Shown: positions 32,801 through 42,873 of the stretch, in pieces
Layout of the letters: each line of letters opens with the position of its first letter
How positions within the stretch are numbered: the first letter of the stretch is position 1
Position numbers and translations under genes: made by a program
Origin: Cunninghamia lanceolata
Taxonomy: Eukaryota > Streptophyta > Pinopsida > Cupressales > Cupressaceae
Direction: 5' to 3'
Assembly: GCA_027924645.1 (NCBI GenBank)
Contig: BSBN01001750.1
Coordinates: 124,001 to 188,000 of the forward strand
DNA length: 64,000 nt
The notes under the pieces: generated by a model
The model's input: only the letters and a program-made list of their open reading frames with translations
Told to the model about the DNA's origin: nothing
Databases searched by the model: none

Positions 32801-33230
32801 TGGAAGTTGTTCCTTGTTGTTCAGTAGATCAATTACTTAGTCTGAAGCACTTGTATGCTCTCACCTTGCCCATATCGGGAATTGGGTGATCAAAAGGGTG
32901 TGGAAGATTATGATTGCTGTTTCTCATTTCAATAGTGTTGATTTCAAAAAAAAAATCTAGGGTGTTATATTATAGTAGTTTTCTTGCTAACCACTACATC
33001 TTGCTTCATGGGTTGTGGATTGAGGACTTAAGGTAGGTCCTGAAAAATAATGTCTACACATATTTGGAAGACTACTTTGAGTTAGGGGAAGCACATATCA
33101 AGAGACAACGACAAGAGATAATAACAGAGCTTGCCAATGATTTTTTTCCCCAGGTGGGACTATTGCTTGTTCTCTGTTCATATAGCACTTTCTCTGTGGG
33201 TAGATATTAAGGTCTGGTCAGAACTCCAAG
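29837..33230 (+). other. MORC long intron, first part
   Basis: No coding sequence recognised. An A10 tract at about 32946 follows TTGATTTC, which could mark the 3' end of an old retroposed copy. Short CCACTGAATAAGTGG repeats lie at 32748-32803. Otherwise I see nothing assignable. Confidence 0.6.
32748..32803. repeat. Three CCACTGAATAAGTGG repeats
   Basis: CCACTGAATAAGTGG at 32748 and 32789 and CCACTGTATAAGTGG at 32770; a diverged fourth (CCACTGAGTAAGTG) is at about 32673. Each is a small palindrome with CCACT/AGTGG arms and spacing of about 20 bp. Confidence 0.8.
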
Positions 33231-33751
33231 GAGGGAACTAAAGGCTTTCCTTTGGTTTGTGATACATAGAAAAACTCTTATCTCGGACAACCTACAACAA
33301 AGACATTGGACTGGCCTGGCACAATATCCCATATGCTACTAGGACTTGGTAAACATAGATCAACTTGTCGTCCATTGCAAGTAGACTCAAGATATATGAA
33401 GGATTGCAACAAAATCAATAAAACATGTATCTCCCAAGCTTTGACATGTTAGACAAAGTCTTTCTACATGGGACTAGGCTGGCCACACAGATGGAAATAC
33501 TGAGGACATTGTGTAAGCTGCTCCTTGGTTTTTCCATATGGGGAGTATGGAATGAAAGGATACACAAAGTTTTCAAAGGAATCACTTTGCTCTTAGAACT
33601 TCCTACTTAGAGAATCCGAACACTTACTTGAACAATGGCTCTTATATCCAACAGATCATTGGCGGCCAAATTCTAAGCCTTAAATATGGAGGATTTACAT
33701 AATGCTCGGTTTTTTTTTTGGGTTAAGGGTAAAGGGAGGTGGGACCTCCCC
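33231..33751 (+). pseudogene. LINE ORF2 C-terminal fragment (zf-RVT)
   Basis: Plus-strand frames read KAFLWFVIHRKTLISDNLQQ, GLAQYPICY, QLVVHCK, then in another frame FSIWGVWNERIHKVFKG. This is the order seen in the zinc-binding zf-RVT domain and tail of plant L1-type LINE reverse transcriptases. Several stops. Copia II interrupts it at 33757, and the RNase H part continues at 38823. Confidence 0.72.
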
Positions 33752-33756
33752 TTGAC
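33752..33756. other. Target-site duplication TTGAC of copia II
   Basis: TTGAC here and at 38818-38822 abuts the two LTRs of copia II. Confidence 0.93.
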
Positions 33757-34170
33757 TGTTAGGGTTAGCCGGCAGAAGATATCAATTAAATGCAAATAAA
33801 GATTAAACAGAGAAATGGAAATACACAGAATTAATAACAGCGAGAGACAAGATTTAACGTGGTTCACCCAAACTCGGGCTACATCCACCAAACAGAGAGT
33901 CCAATATTATTATCCAGTAAATCAAACCGATTACAATCAGCAATCCTTGCAACTCAATACCGCTGCAAATGCTACAATACTTTCCTCAAACCCTAACCCT
34001 TGGCCACTTTTTATCAAGCCTTTTTGTCGGTTACAAAAATTAGGGTTTTCTTATGTCGGTCATAAAAAAATAGGATTTTTTTAGTCGGCCCTAGGATTTT
34101 TTAAGTCGGCCCCGGCGAGGATACATGGCTAGTGTACAGTACTTTCCTGATCAGTCGCCACCTACCAACA

Positions 34171-34232
34171 ATCTCCCACTTGGAGACTGATCAGGCTCCA
34201 CACCAAACAATCTCCCACTTGGAGACTGATCC
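34171..34232 (-). repeat. Duplicated polypurine-tract segment of copia II
   Basis: ATCTCCCACTTGGAGACTGA occurs at 34171 and again at 34210, 39 bp apart. Its complement ends in GTGGGAGAT directly before the 3' LTR. The second copy is preceded by CAAACA, resembling the LTR edge CCAACA. Confidence 0.8.
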
Positions 34233-34307
34233 TGGACGACACCGCTGCGCATGCAGCTCCCACTGGAAATAAGCACCCTGGACTCTACTGTTCAATTTTT
34301 ATTGTTT

Positions 34308-36416
34308 TCAGTCTAGAAGACCAATCGAAGCTAAAGAGGAGCTCAGCTTCTCCCTTGTTACTGCCTTTGTAAACATATCCGCTGGATTTGCATCTGTATG
34401 TATCTTTGCCAACCTTAACTGTCCATTATCCAACACCGACCGAATAAAGTGATACCTCAACTGTATGTGTTTGGTCTTTGAATGCAAGGCAGAATTCTTT
34501 GCAAGATGTATGGCACTTTGACTGTCTGTATACAAAGAACTGTTAGCCTGTGGTGTACCCAATTCTTCCATGAAAGATTGCAGCCATATCATCTCCTTGC
34601 TTGCCTCTGTTGCAGCTACATATTCTGCCTCTGTGGTGGATAAAGCAACCACCTTTTGCAACCTGGAAATCCAACTCACCGATGTTCCTCCTACAGTAAA
34701 GACATAACCTGTAGTACTCCGCCTGGTATCAATATCCCCTGCCAAATCTGAGTCTACATAACCTGCTAAATCAGTATTAGAGCCCCCAAAACATAAGTGT
34801 TTATTAGATGTACCTCTCAAATATCTGAGAATCCATTTTACCGCATTCCAATGCGCAAATCTGGGATGACTCATATACCTGCTAACGACTCCGACAGCAT
34901 GTGCAATATCCGGTCTTGTGCATACCATGGCATACATTAAACTTTCTACAGCTGAAGCATAGGGTATCTTGGACATTTTCTCTTCCTCCTCTTGTGTCTT
35001 TGGACACATCTCCTTAGTCAATTTCAAATGACTAGGCAAAGGTGTACTGACAGCTTTGGCATTCTCCATATGGAATCTCTGCAACACCTTTTCAACATAA
35101 GCACCTTGAGATAGAGTCAATTTTCTGTTCTTCCTATCTCTGCAAATTTTCATACCAAGGATTTGTTTTGCTGCCCCCAAATCCTTCATATCAAATGACT
35201 GTGATAACTGATGTTTTAACTCGCTGATGTGATCCATGTTAGACCCAGCTACAAGCATGTCATCAACATATAAACATAAAATAATGTAGCTGTCATTATC
35301 CAACCTCTTAAAATAAACACAATGGTCAGAATTACACCTGCTGTAGCCTTGCTCAGCCATAAAACTATCAAATTTCAAATACCATTGCCGAGGTGCTTGT
35401 TTCAGGCCATACAAACTCTTCTTCAATTTGCACACTTGTTTCTCCTTACCTTTGACCTCAAAGCCTTGTGGTTGTGCCATGTATATCTCCTCCTCCAAAT
35501 CACCATGGAGAAAGGCAGTTTTCACATCTAGCTGTTCCAAATGCAAATCTTCAGCAGGCACAATACTTAAAACAGTACGAATAGAAGTCATCTTGACAAC
35601 CGGAGAAAATATCTCATCAAAATCAATGCCTTGTTTTTGTGCAAATCCTTTTACAACTAACCTGGCCTTAAATCGTTTCTTACCTCCATCTTCCTCTTTC
35701 AGCCTGTAAACCCATTTATTTGGTAAAGCCCTTTTACCTGCAGGTAACTTACATAATTCCCAAGTCTGATTTTCCAGCAAGGAGTCCATTTCTTCTTTCA
35801 TTGCAAGCTCCCACTGAACCTGTGTATCCACCTGCATAGCTTCATCATACCCTTCTGGTTCACCAGCATCTGTTAACAAAATAGAATACAAAGAGGGAGA
35901 AAACCTTTCAGGAGGTCTACTTATCCTTGTTGACCGTCTAACATTCACTAGAGTTTGTGGTATTTTTGGTTGCTGTTGCGGAGCATGAGGAGCCACTGGA
36001 ACATCACTATTTGGAGTATCATCCAGCACCACATAATCCTTTTCTTTCTTCTCATGCTGCTGCAACTGATCTTTGTACAACACCTTCTCATTGAATATAA
36101 CATCCCTGCTTCTCACAATTTTCTGATTTTCAAAATCCCAAAGCCTATAACCAAATTCATCAATGCCATATCCAACGAAGGTACATTTTTTTGATTTTGC
36201 ATCCAGCTTGGTTCTATTTTCAGAATCTATATATGCAAATGCTTCACAGCCGAAGGTTTTCAGAAAAGAATAACTCACCTTCTTGCCAGTCCATGCTTCC
36301 TCTGGAATACCACAGCCCAAAGGAACTGAAGGACCTCTGGTAATTAAATATACAACAGTGTTGACAGCCTCTGCCCACATGTTTAAAGGCAGTCCAGCAT
36401 GCAATCTCATGGTCAC
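34308..36416 (-). CDS. Copia II integrase C-end, reverse transcriptase, RNase H (702 codons)
   Basis: It begins inside the integrase (LPLNMWAEAVNT), continues with the integrase tail, and then RVT_2: LDVKTAFLHGDLEEE (about 296-310), [11 protein letters not shown], and YVDDMLV (catalytic YVDD at 383-386). The RNase H part has YVDSDLAGD and STTEAEY and ends KTKHIQLRYHFIR, then LSSSLASIGLLD. It copies the element's RNA into DNA in cytoplasmic particles. No stop within 702 codons. The N-terminus is only the post-frameshift reading frame; the real protein begins at 38268. Confidence 0.94.
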   Translation of the reverse strand: MTMRLHAGLPLNMWAEAVNTVVYLITRGPSVPLGCGIPEEAWTGKKVSYSFLKTFGCEAFAYIDSENRTKLDAKSKKCTFVGYGIDEFGYRLWDFENQKIVRSRDVIFNEKVLYKDQLQQHEKKEKDYVVLDDTPNSDVPVAPHAPQQQPKIPQTLVNVRRSTRISRPPERFSPSLYSILLTDAGEPEGYDEAMQVDTQVQWELAMKEEMDSLLENQTWELCKLPAGKRALPNKWVYRLKEEDGGKKRFKARLVVKGFAQKQGIDFDEIFSPVVKMTSIRTVLSIVPAEDLHLEQLDVKTAFLHGDLEEEIYMAQPQGFEVKGKEKQVCKLKKSLYGLKQAPRQWYLKFDSFMAEQGYSRCNSDHCVYFKRLDNDSYIILCLYVDDMLVAGSNMDHISELKHQLSQSFDMKDLGAAKQILGMKICRDRKNRKLTLSQGAYVEKVLQRFHMENAKAVSTPLPSHLKLTKEMCPKTQEEEEKMSKIPYASAVESLMYAMVCTRPDIAHAVGVVSRYMSHPRFAHWNAVKWILRYLRGTSNKHLCFGGSNTDLAGYVDSDLAGDIDTRRSTTGYVFTVGGTSVSWISRLQKVVALSTTEAEYVAATEASKEMIWLQSFMEELGTPQANSSLYTDSQSAIHLAKNSALHSKTKHIQLRYHFIRSVLDNGQLRLAKIHTDANPADMFTKAVTREKLSSSLASIGLLD

Positions 36417-36657
36417 GCTCCATTATTGTCCTATTCATGCGTTCAGCCACTCCATTTTCCTGTGGAGTCCCTGGAACCGTTTTCTGCCTACGAATTCCAT
36501 TAAAGGAACAATAATCTTCAAATTCTTTGCTGCAATACTCACCGCCATTATCAGATCTGAGACATTTTAATCTTTTACCTGTCTCATTTTCAACCAAGCT
36601 TTTCCATTTCTTAAATGTTTCAAATACATCAGATTTCTGTCTAAGGAAATAAATTCA
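36417..36657 (-). pseudogene. Copia II integrase core between a stop and a frameshift
   Basis: After the TGA at 36655-36657 (a Trp codon in relatives) the frame reads SDNGGEYCSKEF, then PGTPQENGVAERMNRTIMER, the integrase core with Asp and Glu of the DDE triad. Near 36417 the frame shifts into the 702-codon ORF. These two lesions are the only coding defects I see in the element. Confidence 0.9.
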
Positions 36658-38268
36658 GACCTTCCTAGTTGCATCATCTATGAATGTAACATAATACCGA
36701 GAGCCACCAAAAGAAAATACCTGAGCTGGTCCCCATACATCTGTATGCACAAGCTCCAACTTTTCATTTTTCTTTTGCTTCCCATCTCTGAGAAAACTGA
36801 CTCTCTTTTGTTTTCCATACACACAACTTTCACAGAAATCCATATTAATACATTTCAGACCTGGTAAAACTTTCTTAGAATGAAGTACCTTCATACCTTT
36901 TTCACTCATATGCCCAAGTCTGTTATGCCACAGTGTTGTTTCAGAACCTGCAGCAACTTTTCCAGTCTCTTCCTGCAAACCTGCAGCAACTGTTCCTAAA
37001 CCTGTTTGTTTTTCCTCTATAAAATCTAAAGTAGAAGGAACAGTATGACCTGTACAAAGATATAAGGTGCCTACTTTTACACCTTTTGCTACTACTAAGG
37101 CACCTTTTGAAACCTTCCAATTTTTATCAGTAAATGTAACAGTGCAACCTTGTTTAGTTAGCTGCCCTGCTGAAATTAAATTCCTACTGAGCCTTGGAAC
37201 ATGCCTCACCTCTTGTAGTAGCCAACGATTCCCATTCTGCAACTTAATCTTGATTCTTCCCTTTCCAACAATCTGACAGGGTTCATTATCTCCCAAATAA
37301 ACCAGCCCAAAATCCCCTTGGACATAATCAAGGAAATAACTTCTATGGGGCGTAGCATGAAATGAGGCCCCTGAATCTAAAACCCATGAATCATCAGCAT
37401 TATCTAGGGAAAGAATCAAAGCATCATCTTCAGACTTATTGCTTACCACATTTGCTTCCTTATTGCCTTCTTGTTTGTCTCCTTCTTTATTTTTCCGAGA
37501 CCAGCAATCTATCTTCAGATGACCTGGTTTTCCACAGTACCAGCAATCCTTCTGTCCTCTGGTTTGGGATCTTTTGTCCTTTGATTTTCCTCGTGACTTC
37601 CCATGACCTCCAGAACCTTTTCCTCTCTCCTTTGATCTACCCCTGCTTTCTGCGTTCAAAACACTGCCTGATTTGGATCCACCTGAGCTTTTCTTACGAA
37701 TTTCCTCACTCAGAATAACACTAACAACATCATCAAATTTTAGGGTATTTGAACCAGAAATAGAGTTATTAACCGCCATTACCAAACTATCCCAGCTTTC
37801 AGGCAATGAACATAATATCAAGAGAGCTCTAACTTCTTCATCAAATTTTACATTTACAGAAGTCAATTGACTGACAATTGTATTAAATTCATTTAAATGA
37901 CCTGTCACAGATCCACCTTCAACCATTTTCAAATTAAACAACTGCTTCATGAGAAATACCTTATTTGAGGCTGAGGGTTTTTCATACAATTTAGCCAAAG
38001 CTTTCATCAGACCATCTGTTGTTTTTGCTTCTGTTATATTGAATGCCACCGACGGTGCCAGGCACAACCGAATGGTTCCCAATGCCTTTCTGTCAAGAAG
38101 ATTCCAATCCTCATCAGACATTGTTGCCGGTTTCTTGGCTACTCCTTCCAACGGCCTCCATAAATCCTTTTGATAGAGGTAATCTTCCATCTGCATCTTC
38201 CATAACTGATAGTTCTGCCCATTGAATTTATCAACCTTCATTTTACCCTCGTCCGCCATTGCTCCCAC
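36655..38268 (-). CDS. Copia II gag, protease and integrase start (537 codons)
   Basis: It starts MGAMADEGKMKVDKFNGQNY about 60 bp inside the 5' LTR border. Gag has the YQLWKMQMEDYL motif; a basic Ser/Gly stretch precedes the zinc knuckle CWYCGKPGHLKIDC (242-255). The protease active site is DSGAS (298-302). The GAG-pre-integrase has WHNRLGHMSEKGM and C-x2-C, and the integrase starts at ELVHTDVWGP. It ends at the TGA at 36655. Confidence 0.95.
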   Translation of the reverse strand: MGAMADEGKMKVDKFNGQNYQLWKMQMEDYLYQKDLWRPLEGVAKKPATMSDEDWNLLDRKALGTIRLCLAPSVAFNITEAKTTDGLMKALAKLYEKPSASNKVFLMKQLFNLKMVEGGSVTGHLNEFNTIVSQLTSVNVKFDEEVRALLILCSLPESWDSLVMAVNNSISGSNTLKFDDVVSVILSEEIRKKSSGGSKSGSVLNAESRGRSKERGKGSGGHGKSRGKSKDKRSQTRGQKDCWYCGKPGHLKIDCWSRKNKEGDKQEGNKEANVVSNKSEDDALILSLDNADDSWVLDSGASFHATPHRSYFLDYVQGDFGLVYLGDNEPCQIVGKGRIKIKLQNGNRWLLQEVRHVPRLSRNLISAGQLTKQGCTVTFTDKNWKVSKGALVVAKGVKVGTLYLCTGHTVPSTLDFIEEKQTGLGTVAAGLQEETGKVAAGSETTLWHNRLGHMSEKGMKVLHSKKVLPGLKCINMDFCESCVYGKQKRVSFLRDGKQKKNEKLELVHTDVWGPAQVFSFGGSRYYVTFIDDATRKV

Positions 38269-38325
38269 TCAACTGTGAGACTTTCCTGCAGACGATAATC
38301 GAACACAACCCGCTCTGATACCACT

Positions 38326-38817
38326 TGTTAGGGTTAGCCGGCAGAAGATATCAATTAAATGCAAATAAAGATTAAACAGAGAAATGGAAATACACAGAAT
38401 TAATAACAGCGAGAGACAAGATTTAACGTGGTTCACCCAAACTCGGGCTACATCCACCAAATAGAGTCCAATATTATTATCCAGTAAATCAAACCGATTA
38501 CAATCAGCAATCCTTGCAACTCAATACCGCTGCAAATGCTACAATACTATCCTCAAACCCTAACCCTTGGCCGCTTTTTATCAAGCCTTTTTGTCGGTTA
38601 CAAAAATTAGGGTTTTCTTATGTCGGTCATAAAAAAATAGGATTTTTTTAAGTCGGCCCTAAAAATTTTTTTTCTCAGGGGCTACCGCCCCCGAACCCCC
38701 GTTTCTCGGGGGCTGCCGCCCCCGAACCCCCACTCGGGGCCCGGCCCGGCCTCGAACCCCGGTGAGGATACATGGCTAGTGTACAGTACTTTCCTGATTA
38801 GTTGCCACCTACCAACA
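38326..38817 (-). repeat. 5' LTR of copia II with GC-rich tandem block
   Basis: 492 bp against 414 bp for the 3' LTR. The extra part, near 38668-38755, has two copies of CGGGGGCTGCCGCCCCCGAA or close variants plus GGGCCCGGCCCGG. Such GGGGGC...GCCCCC blocks can fold strongly and slip, so the difference is likely a copy-number change. Confidence 0.88.
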
Positions 38818-38822
38818 TTGAC

Positions 38823-39300
38823 CTACCTAATACTAGGTTTTGTAAACCCAATTTTGATGGTGCCACAAAGGGGAATCTGGGCCTTGTAGAATGAGAGGCA
38901 TAATGAGAAATTTAGGTTGAGTATTAATCACTGACTGACCTGTTATTTGTATGATATAGATGCCCAAACCAACAAGTTGGTAGAGCTTCTAGCTTCAGCC
39001 CAAGGAATTCAGATTCCCATAGAAAAGAGAGTCACACCTCCATGATGAAGGTGATTCCAAGGTATTAATCTCACAGATTAAAGAATTAACTATGGTCTCT
39101 GACTTTGAGACCCAACAAAGGGAGTTCCAAGTGTGATGCCATTGGACAATGGAAATTCACTATGGCAAATTATTAGTTAACTGTCTCAATTTCAAGAAAT
39201 TTGTTTTCAACATTGAAATGTGGCACTAAAACAAGATCAAGAATAGCTTAGCAATTTTAGATCTTTTCCGCCACAACTCAAATAGCTTGTTAAATCTTTA
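38823..39300 (+). pseudogene. LINE RNase H fragment
   Basis: The frame reads RFCKPNFDGATKGNLGL, close to the K-NFDGASKGNPG start of plant LINE RNase H. Later frames give TNKLVELLASAQGIQI, then EGDSKVLISQIKEL and LLVNCLNFKKFVFNIE. It continues the LINE at 33231 across copia II once one TTGAC is removed. Multiple stops. Confidence 0.7.
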
Positions 39301-40046
39301 TAGGCATCCGACATCTAACAACTTCAAGTACAATGTTGGTCGAAATTGAGGGGATTAACATCCTTCATACTCATGCTCAAACACTAACATAAATATTACT
39401 AATCCGGAGAAAGGACTTAGAGTCCACTATATTTTAATTTATTGTAATTGTAGCTTTTTCTAAGTGAGCCACTCTTCATCCCATGATTGTTAGTGTCCCC
39501 CTCTTTATTTCAAAGGTATTTTATTACCTTGTAGTCTTTTCTTGTCACGCTTCTATTCTTGTGTCGTTATTTCCCCGTTCACCATGTGTTATATTTTTCT
39601 ATTCCCTACTTTAGTTGGGTGATGACAATGTACATGGCACAATAGACCATATCAGAGACAAACCAAGCACTCGCACCTAATGCTTGGCTTCTTCATATAT
39701 CCTACATACTCTTATCTTGACGGCTGATTGTTCTACTTGCTCAATTTCATGTGAACCTAAACCTAAACAAGTTGCATGTGGCATGTCATATGGCTTTGTC
39801 AATTCTTACTTGTTTGTGACAACATAAATGACCTTTTCAAATCCACAAAAGTGAATTCAAATTTCAAAGTGAAAATTCATGGGGAGGAATGTCATAAAGG
39901 TCTTAGATTATAGCAAGGAGGGATTTTGATGCAAGAGCATCCAAGCTCACGAGCAATCTTGTATAACCTCAAAACATAATAAAAGGTAGTTGAGAAGATT
40001 TTGGTTGTTTGCGTGTTTTTTTGTCATGTCCCCCTTTTTCCAGTGG
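39301..40046. other. LINE 3' flank and intron
   Basis: No coding content. Some of it may be LINE 3' UTR. No poly(A) end is clear. Confidence 0.35.
40042..40046. other. Target duplication AGTGG of the chromovirus
   Basis: AGTGG here and AGCGG at 48998-49002 flank the element, a 5-bp duplication with one difference. Confidence 0.8.
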
Positions 40047-41526
40047 TGTAATGTGTCCTACTTGTTTGTATTTTTTTAAAGATCTTTTTATGTGTGATTT
40101 TTATTAATTTTTGTGATCTTTCAGAACTAGAGAGAAGAATGCAGAAGGGGTTTCAGTTTTCCTGCAGATGTGTTGCCGGAGCATACAATATAGAGCATAG
40201 AATAGAAACCCAGAAAATATACAACAGATATGATGTAAATAACAAAGACCCAGGTAGCAGAATAGCCAAATCAACATACCTATGTTCAGATTTGCAACTT
40301 CATATAGGTGCCAGAACAGGACCAACAAATGGGTATAGCTCAATACACTCAAATCTCCGGAGAACATAAAGTATTGAGCATACAATGATCACAGCAGTAC
40401 AAAGGGCTCAAATCACCTCATACAAAGCAGATTCTGTAATACCCACAAAGAGAAATGTTACCCCAAGATCCCAACATCACTCTTGGGGAAGTACGGCCGT
40501 GGCTGGAAGTGAATAACAACAACTAGACTGATATATGATCTCTGAAATCTCGCTGCAATGAACTGAATCTGGTCTAAGAGGCTAGGTGACCAGGTTAGAG
40601 TGCAAAATCTGTCCTTAACACCTCCAAAACTCCAGCTAGAAGTGGTACGGCTAGCTGAAAGGGGTACGGCCAGCAGGGAAGAGTTATAGCAGTCACAAAC
40701 ACTATCAATCTTGCCTTAAATCTGTCATAACATTCTTGTCTTCAACTGTCTATCACCAATCTGCAAATGATATAGAAATATAGCCCAGAAATCTCATCTT
40801 ACAAACTCCATTTCAGCGCATATGTGAATACTGGATGCATCCACCATCAATGGCACCTTTGGGTGGTATTGCACACCTGTAGAATGCCGTCACTCAGGGA
40901 GGTTTTCATCTCCAAGAGCTTGGTTCAAATCCTCAAACCATCAAGACTCTAGCAGAGCTCACAAAGAGAAAATATCAAACATAGCATATAGAAATGAGCT
41001 TTGATTTCACCTTTTATTTCCTTCTTCAAGCCCCAACACCGCAAATGGAGGGAATTACAATTGTTTTTAATATTTAATTTCATCCCCTTATGTCTCCCAT
41101 GGGCGCCCAACTCCTAGGGTGGTCACTTTTCAAGTTGCAACTTAATTTTATAAAGTGACAATATAACATTTATTTATAAAGTCCCAATAAATAAATATAT
41201 TAAACTTCAGACTTTAAAATAAATATCAAGATGATATCGGAATGCCATGATCTATAGCTCGTCAGAAAGCCCTCGACGAGACGAATCCAATCCCACTCCG
41301 AAAATTCTGATCCAGAACTGCCCCCGAACTTACTAAAAATAGTAAGTACTGCCAAGAACACTGAAAACCAACTCTGAGGGTGCCAACTGGATCCACTGAC
41401 CTCGAACCACCACTCCATTGCCGACAAACACCTCCACAACCAAACTAACCACAGTTCCCTAACCAAACTGCTAGTCCATGGGAACCCAATGATGGACTAA
41501 CCATGTATCATGAAGGGGACATTACA
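40047..41526 (-). repeat. 3' LTR of the chromovirus
   Basis: Collinear with 47509-48997 throughout, with scattered substitutions and small indels. Both carry the GGGCGCCCAACTCC word and end (minus start) TGTAATGTCCCC. Confidence 0.95.
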
Positions 41527-41894
41527 GTCCGCCCTCCCTAAGATTGCTTGCCTCAAGCAATCTCAGATCAGGATGCTCTAATATCTGCTCATTCTCCCAA
41601 GTAGCATCCTCCACTGGCAGGTTCTTCCATTTAACTAGGTACTCTCTGATAATCCTCCTCAAAGTACGTTCCCTGGTGTCAATTATTGCCTCGGGTACCA
41701 AGATCAACTTCCCCTCTTCATCCAGAGGAGGCAACTCAACTGATGGTGTCACATTATGCCCCAGTGCCTTCTTGAGGCGAGATACATGAAACACATTGTG
41801 TACCCTGCTACTTGTTGGAAGTTCTAACTCATAAGCCACTTCTCCAATCCTCTTGAAGATCCTGAAAGGTCCATAATACTGTGGCTTAAGTTTC
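41527..41894 (-). pseudogene. Chromovirus integrase end and chromodomain
   Basis: The minus strand reads KLKPQYYGPFRIFKRIGEVA (GPF motif of gypsy integrases) and VHNVFHVSRLKKALG, then the chromodomain AIIDTRERTLRRIIREYLVK and WKNLPVEDATWENEQIL. Chromodomains steer integration to marked chromatin. The frame runs to about 41522, stopping at the polypurine tract. The N-terminal side is cut by the insertion at 41895. Confidence 0.92.
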
Positions 41895-42873
41895 TGTCAT
41901 GCCCACATTTCACGTGCAGTCACAACACGCAAACACGCATGTTGTGTCCACATATGACATGTAGACATGACATTTGGTATCAGAGCCCATGTTTCAACAT
42001 TGGGATCTCTTGGTTAGTGTGTTGCTGGGCCGACATGGAGAGGGTTGAGTGTAGTTTGATCCTTGTCCTAATCCACGTAATTGCGAGAGAGCAAGGTTGC
42101 GGTTTGGCGACTAACCTTCACCTTGGAGGATTACCATCCTCTCGTGTTGTCATCGTGATGGCCTTGCCACACGATTATCGAAGTCTTCCGCTTGTGATTT
42201 AGAGATGGTGTGTTCCTCTTGTCGACCCTCCTCATGAGTAGGTTGGTCTAGTTTGAGAAGGTTGTATTAGGCCCTATCTCGCCCTTGTGTTTTTTTTTTT
42301 AAAGTGAGGTGTTGTCCTCTAGTTTGCACTATGTGTGATAGGGTTTAGAGGTTAGCATCTTAGGATACAGATAGTCTTGTGTTGCACCTTGATATATGTT
42401 GTGAATTTGGATGTGAAAGAGAGGATGGTGCATTGATATACTTGGTTTCTTTGAATGAATAATGTAGTCTTAATGACCTTTCGATGGTTCTTGCCTTGTG
42501 TACCTTACGTATGATTATCATGATGTTGGAATAGCAGATCTTCTTGACTCTCGACCCTAGTTATCATGTGAGTTTTGGCCTTGTCTTCCTTGGGATGGGT
42601 AACTAGAAATACTTGCATAACAATGTATCTACTTTGAATCCCTTGAGTGCAAGTCATTGAATGATGTTTGCATCGCCTTTGAGTGTAAAGGGTTATGAAA
42701 GAAATAGGAGTAAACGAGACTTCTGCTTAGAATTGTTAAGAAATAATTTATGTTCTCGAGAAGATACAAGGGTAAATGATGTACTTGTTGAACATTGAAA
42801 AGAACTTTAATGTGAATTTTGTATTTTATAGATATTCCTTGTGTAAAATAGATATCCAGTTACACATACCTTG
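41895..42873 (+). mobile_element. Insertion with mini-LTR and primer site inside the chromovirus
   Basis: The left end is a 78-bp segment with inverted ends TGTCATG (41895) and CATGACA (41966-41972), followed after TT by TGGTATCAGAGCCC (41975-41988), an initiator-tRNA primer site. That is the layout of a TRIM or other short-LTR element. The right junction (near 42873) has no second LTR. The chromovirus frame is broken between KKSGAE and KLKPQYY. GTTTC/TTTTC at the borders may be a degraded target duplication. No ORF inside. Confidence 0.6.

Larger units (their letters stand above)
33757..38817 (-). mobile_element. Ty1/copia element II (Tork-like), near-intact
   Basis: Minus-strand element with LTRs at 38326-38817 (5') and 33757-34170 (3'). 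LTR ends are TGTTGG...CCTAACA; the primer site TGGTATCAGAGCGG lies just left of 38326 and the polypurine tract AGTGGGAGAT at 34171-34180. LTRs are nearly identical except that the 5' copy has about 80 extra GC-rich bases (about 38668-38755). Coding has one nonsense codon and one frameshift. It lies antisense in the MORC intron, inserted in a LINE. Confidence 0.95.
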
